NCBI GenBank assembly: GCA_963978905.1
Contig: OZ022257.1
Location: 56,376,873 to 56,440,872, forward strand
From: Trichostrongylus colubriformis
Lineage: Eukaryota; Nematoda; Chromadorea; Rhabditida; Trichostrongylidae
Direction: 5' to 3'
Length of the DNA: 64,000 nucleotides
This document shows positions 1 through 11,172 of this stretch, piece by piece; the stretch's first letter is position 1; every line of letters starts with the position of its first letter. The translations under genes and the position numbers were made by a program. The notes below the pieces were generated by a model. The model saw only the letters and a list, made by a program, of their open reading frames with translations. It searched no databases and was not told the origin of the DNA.

Positions 1-418
1 GTCCCAGCACTGCCTAATATCATGTAGTGTGAAGGTGTGATGGCAGTTTTAAGTTGCTATACTCCACCCTCAAATTTACATACCGTCCATATATTGATTG
101 ATGCACCTTCGACGTATCAAGTCACTCGTTGAATTAAATCTGCTAATAAAGAGATGGGAATTTCGATCCAATTTGTTTTACAGTGGATTGATAAAGGTGG
201 AAGTGCTCTTTGGAATTAAAGACTCGGCATGACAGATCATCGAAGGGGCGAAATTACATGCCTTTTCGTTAAAAATTAGTGATTGTGTACCCTTATGTCA
301 GGATTTCGCGCTGCTATTTTCTCCGCGCGAACTGACTGCCCGCGACGCTATAATACTACGTGTGAAGCAAAAAGAGTCCGGACAACCAAAAATGATGCAT
401 TGAAGGAGAAGGTAGAAT
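1..418. other. non-coding left flank
   Basis: No convincing exon is seen. Positions about 296-365 share the motif TGTCAGGATTTCGC and GC-rich flanks with the end of the small TA-flanked element at 56696-56903, so this is probably a fragment of that MITE family. The short reading frames here overlap GT-rich repeat and are not credible genes. Confidence 0.5.
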
Positions 419-2033
419 CCTACTATATATAATTCGCTTAGTATGTCTGTGTGTCTGTCTGTGTGTGCGTGTGTGTGTGTTTGTCCGTCTGTCACGAAAT
501 TCATATCTCGCGTCGCAGCAAAGCTGGGACGCTGAATTTTACAAGTAATATAGGGGGTGCTAAGGGAACCCCAGCGGTGGTGGACCGAAAGTGATAGCAG
601 CTGATAAGGGCTGATAAGGAGCCTCGGAAAGCAAATGGCACCAAACCCGTTTTGCCTTTCGGGTTGATCCTAAAGCGCTAACACTCATAGGTTTTCGGTA
701 GGGTGGGCCAGGGACATTAATGGTGGGTGACCCGCACTGATAACGGTTGATAAGATTTGATAAGGAGCGTAAAAAGGCTAGAGTCGTCGAATCTGCTTCG
801 CTTTTCGCATTTATCCTAGAGCGTTCACACTCACAGGTGCTTTGCGGAGTGGGACGGGAACATTGATGGTGGGTGATCCACACTGATAACGATTGATAAG
901 ATTCGATAATGGGCGTAAAAAGGCTGGAGTCGTCGAATTCGTTTCGCCGCGTTGATCCAAAAGTGCTGACACTTATAGGTGTTCAGCAGGGTAGGCCAGG
1001 GACATGAATGGTGGGTGATCCAAATTGGTAATGCTTAATAAGATTTGATAAGGAGCATGAAAAGGCAAATGCCGTCAAATTCGTTTCGTCCATCGCTTTG
1101 ATGCGAGAGCATTGGCACTCATGGGTGTTTAGCAGGGTGGGACGGGGACATCAGTGGTGGGTGATCCAAACTAATAATGGTTGATAAGATTCGATTGAAG
1201 GGTGAGAAGGGAAATGTCACTAAGGCCCGTTCGCTTTGCGGCTGACAGTGGAATGTTCACATTCGCAGGTGTTGTAGGGTACGGGGATCTCAATGGTATT
1301 GTTGGGTACAGGGGCCTCAGTGAAACTGCGGCTTACAGTGGCTGATAAGAACAGTTAGGAATTGAATGTGAAATCCTTCACATCGCTTGCTACTACTAAA
1401 CAACCGCTTTGCAAAAGCGACTGACGCTCAGTGCTATTGGGTGAACATATTTTGTTCTGATATCACTGGCCGATGTATCGACCGCTGAATTGCCTAGCGT
1501 TCCAAAAATTGGTGCATTTCTCTTGATATTCATTGATAATCATGATACGACCTATATTTGTGATAGCAAAGCAAGCGATCAACTCTGAATCATTTTCTAA
1601 TGCGGAGTTGGCAGCAACACTGAGTATCGACCGCTAGATTATGTAAAATTCCAAGTAGTGAAGCATGTTTACGAAAACGATAAAACTCGATCAGCTGGAT
1701 ATGGATCTGCCATTAATGTGTAGGAATTACATGCCCAGCAAGTGAACAATTTGTTACCGATCGATGCAATCGAATACAAGGGAGTAAGAGAGGAGTAAGA
1801 GAGAGTAAGAGACCAGAGATACCAACCAAGTCTTATGCCCATCACACAATTTCAGGGGGTGCTATCAGTACAAAAGGTGGAGATTAGCTGGCTAGTATTT
1901 TGATTTGATGTCCTGAAAAAGATGCAACCTGCTGCTAGTGCGTTAACGGAATTTTTTTAGTTATGAAAGAGATTGGTTTGCTCACTACTGTGGAAAAAGC
2001 CTCAAAGCCTTTAACAGGGGTGTTTATATGAGA
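419..2033 (+). repeat. fold-back family arm, copy 1 (+)
   Basis: This arm begins with CCTACTATATATAATTCGC, followed by a GT-rich microsatellite (about 441-484). Next is a conserved block ending near 540, then a tandem array to about 1255 whose units recur every 142-146 bp, recognisable by GTGGGTGATCC and TTGATAAGATT. A non-tandem distal section follows, marked by ATCGACCGCTAGA and TTGTGATAGCAAAGCAAGCG. The same order recurs at 2222, 3829, 11173 and 28717 in the same orientation, and in reverse at 7700, 26806, 32947 and 38135. No inverted partner lies next to this copy. Confidence 0.75.
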
Positions 2034-3640
2034 CCAGTTGGGCTATCACACCGTACTGCTCGAATAATACATTAAAATGATGTCGTTGATACCAACCAAT
2101 CGATATAGAAGAATTCCATATCGCACACTTTCACGATGTGATAAGCACAGTACAATTTGAAAGTTCACGTTATTTAGCAGTTGAAACATCCCGTTGCTAT
2201 TGATATAGACATAAAAAATATCCTACTTTATATAATCGGCTAAGTGTGTCTGTGTGTGTGTATGTGTGTGTGTCTGTTTGACCGGAAATTCATATCTGGC
2301 GTCGCAGCAAAGATAGGATCCTGGAATTTGGATATGTTATAGGGGATGGTAAGGAGATCCCAGCGGTGGTGGACCGAAAGTGATAGCAGCTGATAAGGGC
2401 TGATAAGGAGCCTCGAAAGGCCAATGTCACCTAATCCGTTTCGCCTTTCGGGTCGATCCTAGACTGTCGAAACTCATAGGTGTTTCGAGGGGTGGGACGG
2501 GCACATCAATGATGGGTGATCCGAATTGATAGTGGTTGATAAGATTCGATAAGGAGCTTCGAAAGGCTAATGTCACCAAATCCGTTTCGCCTTTCGGGTC
2601 GATCCTAGACTGTCGAAACTCATAGGTGTTTCGAGGGGTGGGACGGGCACATCAATGATGGGTGATCCGAATTGATAGCGGTTGATAAGATTCGATAAGG
2701 AGCTCCGAAAGGCTAATGTCACCAAATCCGTTTCGCCTTTCGGGTCGATCCTAGACTGTCGAAACTCATAGGTGTTTCGAGGGGTGGGACGGGCACATCA
2801 ATGATGGGTGATCCGAATTGATAGCGGTTGATAAGATTCGATAACGAGCCTCATAAGGCAAATGTCGTTGAGTCCGTCTCACTTTTTGGGTTGATCTTAG
2901 AGTGCCGACACTCACAGGTGTTTCGAGGGGTGGGACGGGCACATCAATGATGGGTGATCCGAATTGATAGCGGATGATAAGATTCGATAAAGAGCCTCGA
3001 AAGGCTAATGTCACCAAATCCGTTTAGCCTTTCGGGTCGATCCTAGAGTGCCGACACTGACAGGTGTTTCGAGGGTTGGGACGGGCACATTAGTGGTGGG
3101 TGATCCAAACTGATGACGCTTGATAAGATTTGATAAGGAGCGTCAAAAGACCAATGTCGTAAAATCCGTTCCGCTCTTCTGGCTAACTATGGAATGTTCA
3201 CACTCACAGGTGTTACAGGGTATGGGGACCTTAATGGTGACTTTTCGAAACTGATAACGGCTTACTGGGGCTCGTAAGAGCCATTAGGAAATGGAAGAGG
3301 GATAAAATTCGATACACCGCTTACTACTACTATGTGACTGCTATAGTAAATGTGTCTGATGCTCAGCACCATCGGGTGAACATATTCTGTTTATATTCTG
3401 ACATCTACTGCCGATGTGCGACCGCTTAATTGCCCAGCCTTCCGAATAATAGTTCATGCCTTTTGATACTGCGATTACGTGGATGATAAAGACACGACTA
3501 GATTTGTGATAGCAAAGCATGCGATTCATTCTCTCATGCGGCCAGCAACAGTACTGGATAACGACCGCTAGACTATGTGGAATTCCAAAAAGTGGTGCAT
3601 GTTTACAAAAGCGATGGATCTACCACCAATATGTAGGAAA
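2034..3640 (+). repeat. 1.6-kb direct repeat unit containing an arm copy
   Basis: The segment starts CCAGTTGGGCTATCACACCG and runs about 185 bp to an arm terminus at 2222. It then continues through a GT microsatellite and a tandem array (about 2345-3225) into distal arm sequence. The same CCAGTTGGGCTATCACACCG block recurs at 3641, 1607 bp downstream, again leading into an arm terminus at 3829. The two copies are nearly identical for about 190 bp across the junction. This indicates a tandem duplication or unequal exchange between arms rather than two independent insertions. Confidence 0.7.
2491..3225 (+). repeat. minisatellite array, 146-bp period
   Basis: The landmark GGACGGGCACAT falls at 2495, 2641, 2787, 2933 and 3079, so successive units are exactly 146 bp. 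Each unit contains GTGGGTGATCC-like sequence, TTGATAAGATTCGATAA, and a TTTCGCCTTTCGGG block. The central units are almost identical, which suggests recent homogenisation. Short ORFs in the array are by-products of the repetition. Confidence 0.85.
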
Positions 3641-3828
3641 CCAGTTGGGCTATCACACCGTACTGCTCGAATAATACATTAAAATGATGTCGTTGATACC
3701 AACCAATCGATATAGAAGAAGTCCCTATCGCACACTTCCACGATGTGATAAGCACAGTACAATTTGAAATGTCACGTTATTTAGCAGTTGAAACGTCCCG
3801 TTGCTATTGATATAGACATAAAAAATAT

Positions 3829-6800
3829 CCTACATTATATAATCGGCTAAGTGTGTCTGTTGGTGTGTGTGCGTGTGTGTTTGTGTGTGTGTGTGTTTGA
3901 CCGGAAATTCATATCTCACGTCGCAGCAAAGATAGGACGCTGGATTTTGGATATGATATAAAAGGTAGTGAGAGGATCCCAGTGGCGGTGGAACGAAGGT
4001 GATAGCAGCTGATAAGGGCTGATAAGGAGCTTCGAAAGGCTAATGTCGCCAGATCCGTTCCGCCTTTGAGGTAGATCCTAGAGCGCCCACACTCATAGGT
4101 ATAGTGAGGGATGGGATGGGTGCAGCAATGGTGGGTGATCCAAACTGATAACGCTTGATCAGATTCGATAAGGAGCCTCGAAAGGCCAATGTCGCCATTT
4201 TCGTTTCGCCTTTCAGGTCGATCCTATAGCGTTCACATTCATAAGTGTTTTGAAGGGTGGGACGGGCACATCATTGGTGGGTGATCCAAATTGATAACGA
4301 TTGATCAGATTCGATAAGGAGCGTCAACAGGCGTTATCATTAAAACCGTTTCCGCATGCGGGTTGGTCCTAGAACGCCGGCACTCATGGCTCATTGGTAT
4401 TTGAGTAGTGGGACGGGCACATCAATGGTGGGTGATCCAAACTGATAACGATTGATGAGATTCGCTGAGAATTGTCAGCAAGCGAATGTCGTAAAATCTG
4501 TCCCACTCTTCTGGCTAACATTGGAGTGTTCACACTCACAGGTATTGCGGGATACGGGGTCTTGGAGGTGACTTTCCGGAATTGATAACAGCTTAAAGGG
4601 CTGGTAAGAGCCATTAGGGAATGGGGGTGGGATGAAATTCGGTACATCGCTTACTACTACTTTACGGATGCTATGGTAAATGCGTCCGTGCTCACACCAT
4701 TGGGTGAACATATTTTGCTTATGCTCTGATATCTGCCGCCGATATGTCGACCGCTGATTTGCCTAGCTTTCCAAATAATGGTGCATGTCTTTTGATACTG
4801 CGATTTACGTGGATGATCAAGACATGATGTAGATTTGTGATAGCAAAGCAAGCGATCCATTGTCTCACGCGATGCCAGCAACAGTACTGGGTATCGACCG
4901 CTAGACTATATGAAATTCCAAATAAAGGAGAAAGTGGTTGGTCAGCAAAAAGTAAATATCGACCATTTCCCCATTACATAATCCTACTGTGTTATTCGCG
5001 CAGTATTGTGCGATAGCCCAACTGGTGTTTGTAATAATTGCTGAGCATTGAGTGCTTAGCTATTGGGTGCCGATAGTCTGGCCATTTACTGTTGCATATC
5101 GACCGTTGAAGGCTACCCTTTTTTTGGAGGTCCAGATGATTCAGTGGTCGATACCTCTTGTACAGTGATATCAACGATCAGTGTAAATGGATCAGGAATG
5201 AAATGTGTCTACCCATGAATCATTCTACACCTTGGCTGCAGGGGTCACTATTGAAAGTTACAAGACGGATTTTGGAGGCCGGTGATTGATTCCCACAGTA
5301 TCCCCGGTCATCACTGGGGCGCGCATTTGAACTGGGGCACGTGAGGTAGAGCCCCTTCGAGCTCCTATGGGCCATCCTTCCATATCCGTTCTGGTGAAGT
5401 GGACAAACCCCATGGATTATGTGTCGTTTTTAATGTTTGATGAGCACCCCTTGCTGTTAGTTTTAGAGTTATAATTAAGAGATCTTCAGTCACCCATAAT
5501 CAAGCAGAGGAAATCTGTGAATGAGTTGTTTGGTTCCCTTTTTGTACATCGAATTTTCCTCATGCTCTAGAATAAATTTCAATAACGCTGGGAACAGAGG
5601 TAATGATTTGAACATTTCTCACAAGAATAAATAAGAATAGCTTAACTAACAAACTTTTCGGGCCTCCAATCGTGAATGAGCTTATCAAAAATCTACAGCG
5701 ATTTGATGTGAAAGAAACACAACATAGTCTGATCAAATTCCATAACAGTCAATCGTAATTTAACAAGCATTGTCGCTTTTCCTGACATTTTCTTTTTACT
5801 ATCGCTCAACTTCTTTTACTACCGAAAGACTTCGTCACAGGATTCCTTCGAATCGCTCACAGCACGCGATTTCTTCTTCTTGACACCCTTCCGCTCTCAC
5901 AGTGCTTCTCGGCAGTTTTGTCAATCTTTGCCTACTTTCCATCAGGCTCATAAGACTGTTTAGAGGAATTTTCAACCTGGATACCCTTCATCTCCTTCTT
6001 TTTTGCAGACGCTATATGTTTCCGCTTTGGGGCATGAAAGCCGAACTCGGAAGACGTTATTCCCTAAGCCACTTTCAAACAAAACAACAACACGGAATGT
6101 AGTGAATAGTTTAAGAAAATTAACGACAGCACATATTCACAACACATGATAATTAAGAGGTGAATCGTGATCAAAACAATTCTGAGACTTTCACTGCCGA
6201 TCAGCGCCACAGGAATTGGAGACGCAATCGAATACAATGGGGAAAGTAGTTCACGAGCTTAGTCCTTGCTCTTAATCCTAAGGAAGTATCTTTAATAAAG
6301 AAAGGCAAACGACGAATCTACATGCCTGCGCGAAAATCAATGCTGGTGGGTCAAACTGAGTCTGGAGAGGGGTTCGAATGGCAAGAAGTTTCCCCTCTTA
6401 TGAACTAGCAAACACGTCAAATAAAAAACAATGCGAAACGGGATTCACTACGAATGAACTACATGATTTGAAAATGAAAACAACACATAATAGGGTTTGT
6501 CCACTTCACCAGGATTTGGGAGGCTCATAGAAGCTCTAAAGGGCTCTGCCTTACGTGCCCCAATTCAAATGCGCGCCCCAGAGATGACCAGAGTTACTGT
6601 GGGAATCAAATACCGGCTTCCAAAATCCGTCTTGTTTGAAAGTTTAGATGGCTTGGAGATCGATGCATAGTATTTAGTTTTGAATTCGATTGCATCGATT
6701 GGTAGCCATATGTTCTTCTACTGAGCATTTGATCCCAACATGCTTGTGGTGGTTGATCCACATGTATCGATGCTTATCATTTTTTGTAAACATGCAACAC

Positions 6801-7700
6801 TATTCGGAGTTTCACATATTTTAGCGGTCAAACCACTATTGTTGCTGGTAGCGCATAAGAAAATGGATCACTTGTTTCGCTATTGCAAATCGAGATCGTA
6901 TTTTGATCATCCATATAGATCGCAGTATCACAAGACGTGCACCATTATTTGGAAGGCTACGCAATCTAGCGCTGGACAAATCGGCAACTGATATCAGAAC
7001 GTGAACGAAATATGTTCACCCAGTGACACTGAGCATCAAACGCTCTTATTATAGCGGCCAATAGTAGTGGTTATCGGAGTACCGGATTTTATCCCCATTC
7101 ATTTCTAGTAGCTCATATGAGCCTCTATAAGCCGCTATCCGATCGATAAGTCACCATTGAAGTCCCTATGTCGTGCAATACCTAAGAACGTGAACATTCC
7201 ACTGTCAGCCGGAAAAAAGAGACGGGCTTTGTGACAATTTCTTCCCGACGGTCCTTATCAATTTCATCGAACGTTATCAGCTTGCATCTTCCACGATTGA
7301 TGCCGCCAATCCTTCCTACTAAATATCTGTGAGTGTAGGTGTTCTAAAGTTAGTCCGAAAAGGGAAACGGATTCATGGTTATTTGCATATTGATGCTCCT
7401 TTTTGAAACAAGAATGTTATCAGTTTGGAACACCAACCATTAACGTCCCTGTCCCAGCACTTAGAAGTATCACAACCCTAGTATCAACGAGAGAAGCAAA
7501 ACGAATTTGATGACACTCTACTTTTGAGACTCCTTATCAGCTGCTATCACTTTCGGTCCACCACCGCTAAGGTCCCCTTATCACCTCCTAAATCACTTGT
7601 AAAATTCAAAGTTCCACCCTTGCTGCGACGCGAGATGTGAATTTCCTGCTCAACAGGCACACACACCAGCAGACACTTTTAGCCGATTATATAAAGTTGG
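3829..7700. mobile_element. complete fold-back element B (about 3.9 kb)
   Basis: A plus-orientation arm (3829 to about 5412) faces a minus-orientation arm (about 6497-7700). Both ends read inward as a CCTAC/CCAAC-type terminus followed by TATATAATCGGCTAA and a GT-rich tract. The inner parts of the arms also match in inverted orientation: 5270-5412 (GACGGATTTTGGAGGCCGG to GTGGACAAACCC) is mirrored at 6497-6640. Between them is a core of about 1.08 kb (5413-6496) that differs from the core of the element at 28717-32947. No transposase is recognisable in the core. The only ORF of note, 5902-6102 (66 aa), has no motif I know. Target-site duplications are not evident. Confidence 0.7.
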
Positions 7701-7883
7701 ACCACTAGAAACAACCAAGTCATGCAGGCCACCCTGCTGAGAGCGCGTTCATACTTTGCGCCATAGGCGGCAGGGCGAAAATGCGTGCCTGTGTTTCCGC
7801 CTGTGCCATCTTGTCTCGTAACACTGACTAAAATCTTTCGAGCATTGCTTAGACCTATTCACAGATGATAGAAACGAATTTAT

Positions 7884-8663
7884 TTATTTCGCAATAGTAT
7901 TCGCGTTCGAGCCTTTCAAGACGAAGTCTGTAACATCATTCGTCCATTTATCTTGTGCCGTCTTTGGCATCCTACCCCACTCTTCATTCAACCTGAAAGC
8001 GAAAGAGTATTATTGTGAGAAAATGAAGTTTTTTCTCACATTAATCATGGAAAAAGTCGACTTACAGGTTCATTGCCTGTGACTTGTTAATCATGCCATA
8101 TCCCAATCGCTGGAGGGTACTGGCAAGCTAAAGCAGAAAGGTTCTGTCTATTTTTGTTTCATCACATATAAATAAAAGCTTATTCGTGGGCTATCCCTGG
8201 AAGGAGAACCCAAATGGAGTTCTTGATCATATTCTTCCCGAAAATCTCTCAAGCTCACAGTTGAGGCGAATTGTTTCTCCTCGTCTACACTATCGGGGCT
8301 ATCGAAAAATTTCTTCTTGAAATCGTTCCACTGGACATTATTATCGTACCAAAGCTGACAATTAGTCACATTAAGCAACGTTTTTACGCATCCGGTTCGC
8401 TATTGCTATACTTACCTTGGTATTCTTTCCTTGAGAATGCTTGTGCTGCAATTCGTTGACATTGAGCCCGAATATCATGAGCGAGAACGCGTCCAGTTGA
8501 GTGTCTGCAATACAGGAAACAGAACCAGCTAACCGTGAACCTCTAAGAAACATGGTTACAGACTTTCTTCTGATGACAAACCTTGTTTAATAAGCTTTTC
8601 TGGTTTGTTGGCTTTAGCCTGTGCAAGGATGCACAGGAAAGCAATCAGCTTAATGACGAACAT
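7884..8663 (-). CDS. predicted small secreted protein, five exons, unknown family
   Basis: Exons on the minus strand are 8663-8582, 8504-8416, 8354-8259, 8127-8066 and 7992-7884. All four introns are GT/AG, and phases are consistent, giving 145 residues. The N-terminus MFVIKLIAFLCILAQAKA is a typical signal peptide, so secretion is inferred. The mature part is hydrophilic, lacks cysteine, and looks helical, with segments such as QWNDFKKKFFDS, STLQRLGYGMINK and LNEEWGRMPKTAQDKW. Overlapping AATAAA signals cover the stop codon and the next bases, implying a very short 3' UTR as is common in nematodes. I do not recognise the family. The third exon could instead read past its donor (8258) into an alternative end, so the isoform structure is uncertain. 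It lies immediately outside fold-back element B. Confidence 0.65.
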
Positions 8664-9459
8664 GTCGGCACAAATGATGCACACCGCAGCTGAGCCCTTT
8701 TGTACGGTTCCTTATCACTAGCACTGCTATCCACATCACCCCTTATTCAGTTTGGTTGTGATGAGAAGCCCGGTCGTGTTGAATGATTTACTAGGACGTG
8801 CACTTCTTGGTTGTTTGCTACATTTGCGGACGGCTTCCGTGGAAGGCGCCATGCATTTACAGCACGTGTTGGGTTTATCACAGTAGCAATGCTACGCTTC
8901 GGGACTGCCTCAGCATTGCTGTTACCATTTGTTTTGATGCTTTCCAAAGAGGGGGGGGGACAATTCATAGAAGGCGCTGATTCTGGACACGATTCTTCTC
9001 ACATAATGAATCTGGGAACATGTTCGTGATAGCATAATCATGTGTAGACTTGTCAATGTTTAACGTTTAACAAGAATGACCCTGCAGTGATGCATAGAGG
9101 TATTGAGAATACTGTAAAATGTCCTCCCCCCTGATCATTTTTCTTTCTTGTCCAGTTTGGTCATGGGAAAAAAGGAAGGAAATGTGGATCAGCGCTGGTA
9201 AGTGGGATCAATTAGAACTTCTTTTTTGCATGAATGCAATATTGAAAAGAGCCGTGAGTTGATGATGCTATTATGCAATCACATATAGTGTTTCCTCATT
9301 GGTCTGCTTTTCGGATAATATCGCAGCGTCATGACCTAGATTACAAGCTGAGGAGAAAGTTGTTCAAATTTACTGTTTTTCATGGTGAAATCAAAAGCAG
9401 TAATAGGGGAAATTCGGGCGAATCGTGAAAGTTGCAGTGATTATGAGATTCGATGTGCT
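8664..9459. other. intergenic, no gene seen
   Basis: This interval lies upstream of the secreted-protein gene at 7884-8663 and probably contains its promoter. Three overlapping short ORFs (8747-9029) share one region on both strands and show no splice-consistent structure. A poly-G run occurs near 8950. Confidence 0.4.
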
Positions 9460-9990
9460 TACAAGGGAAGGATTCTAGGTCGAAGTGGCCAATCGGAATG
9501 GGATATATATTGTCTGACGTATTTTCAGACGCTGATCTTGAACCTGCATTCCAAATTTGCTGTCCGATTTTCTGAGCGGAGTTATGGAGGTTTTTTTTGA
9601 AAAAGCCCGTAGCACGAGAGCCAGACGTTCTCGCGCAAAACTGGTGCGATTTTCGTGTTCAGAGGACCAAAGTGCCCCATGGAACAAGTTTTTAGCCAAT
9701 CCGAGAATTTGACCGAATTTCGGAAAAATTCTTGGCTTACCGAGAATTTGACCAAATTTCGGAAAAACTCTTGACCTACCCAATAGGCCTCGAATTGGCT
9801 AAAAACATGTTTCGTGAGTCAGTTTGGTCCCCTGAACACGAAAATCGCACTATTTTTAAGCGAGAACGTCTGGCTCGCGTGCTACGGGCTTCCAAACCTA
9901 CAATATAATAGCATCGTTTTTTCAAAAAAAACCTCCATAACTCCGCTCAGAGAATCGGACAGCAAATTTGGAATGCAGCATCAGCGGAGG
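9460..9990. repeat. fold-back repeat, second family
   Basis: A left arm (about 9460-9690) contains CATTCCAAATTTGCTGTCCG, a GGAGTTATGGAGG block, CGTTCTCGCGC and ATTTTCGTGTTC. The same blocks return in reverse complement at about 9835-9985. The middle carries two near-identical CGAGAATTTGACC units (9704, 9750). A third copy lies far away at 48945-49285. No coding capacity is seen. It is probably a non-autonomous DNA element with inverted arms. Confidence 0.65.
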
Positions 9991-10017
9991 TAACGGTATG
10001 TCAGCGAAGCTTAACGT

Positions 10018-10090
10018 GGCTCAGTGGTAGCAGCCCTCTTACTCTAAAACTGGTGAACGCTAGGTTCGTCTCCTCGATTAGACGTTTTGA
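10018..10090 (+). other. tRNA-like sequence with A-box and B-box, probable pseudogene or SINE fragment
   Basis: TGGCTCAGTGGTAGC matches the eukaryotic tRNA A-box and D-arm pattern. About 40 nt downstream, GGTTCGTCTCC resembles the B-box and T-loop. A T-stem with four of five pairs can be drawn, but I could not build a good 7-bp acceptor stem or anticodon stem. It is therefore more likely a tRNA-derived relic than a working tRNA. Confidence 0.3.
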
Positions 10091-10883
10091 TGATTTACGC
10101 CAAGCAGGGAGTCTGGCCAAGGATCATCGTAAGCAAAATTTGACCTCTCCTAATGCGCTTTGGAACGGCATTTTGAAATTTAGATTCTCATATTTGTAAT
10201 CAGCACTCGAAAACCTACCAGTGTATCAAGGTCTCATTCCGAAATTCTATGGTAAGTTAAAGGCATAGATCACGATAATATGAGTATTTTGATTCCATCC
10301 GCGATTATATCATAGGCCCTTCCATAACGGCAAAGCGTAAGCCATAATCGTGGCGCGAGGGTGAGTGCTTAAAGCGTAAACAAAGTGTAAATAAGATGGC
10401 ACCTACCGTCTCAAGATGGCCCACACCATCTTTGATTCAGCCAGCGGGTAAGAGATGGCTTTCAAGTGTATGAGACGCATGGTATCGACTGCGACAAGAG
10501 ATGATAGGGGAAACTCCCATTGTAAAACAACCTTGTCGGATGATATTACCACATTGGAACTTGTCCTTTGAGCTGAAAACTCGTCGAAGCCAACGGTCAA
10601 AAAAGTTTTAGTTTCAAGGCTTTTGAAAGACTTCTGTGTTTTATATTCACACTTGTCTGTCGTGTGGTACCGCGCGCTTTTTTCTTACCTTTCTCACTTT
10701 TTTTAGGTATGCCCCTTTAGTTTTTTAGAATACAAGTCCAGCATTATTTGTGTATTGATTTTTTTAATACGTCCTCAAAAAGTACCAATTACCCACTCAT
10801 TTATTCGAATAACAGGTTAGCTTTGCGGTCTACATCGCGTTACGGGGTACCGGTGCAAAGCGGGCTGTGGGCAAAATGATGTA

Positions 10884-11006
10884 CAGTCCATTTCCCGACG
10901 GCTGGCAGCGCGAGACCTAGGGACTTGTATCGATCTCTCTCATCTCGCCACACACTCTCACCCAAGTCTGTAGGCCACGCCCTGCCAGCTTTCGGGAACT
11001 GGACTG
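10884..11006. mobile_element. 123-bp TA-flanked MITE
   Basis: The ends form 25-bp terminal inverted repeats, CAGTCCATTTCCCGACGGCT inward from the left and CAGTCCAGTTCCCGAAAGCT inward from the right. Each end is bounded by TA (10882-10883 and 11007-11008), the target duplication of Tc1/mariner-type elements. The 66-aa ORF spanning it is a by-product. Confidence 0.75.
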
Positions 11007-11043
11007 TAAATAGAAGTTGCACAGTAATGTGGTTCGGCAAAAA

Positions 11044-11150
11044 TCTATAGATTATAGAAAACCAGACGGGTTGGCCGGCCTTAGCCGGCCAATCCTCGTG
11101 GGGTGGCTTCGCCGCCCCTGCAGGGTGGCTCTGCGGTTTTCTGATCTATA
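11044..11150. repeat. short inverted-repeat element
   Basis: The left end reads AATCTATAGATTATAGAAAACC and the right end is its approximate complement, ending GGTTTTCTGATCTATAG. The GC-rich interior includes the palindrome-like GGCCGGCCTTAGCCGGCC. It lies between the MITE at 10884 and the fold-back copy at 11173. No target duplication is clear. Confidence 0.6.
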
Positions 11151-11172
11151 GCGGGGGAGCGACTCCCGGCTC

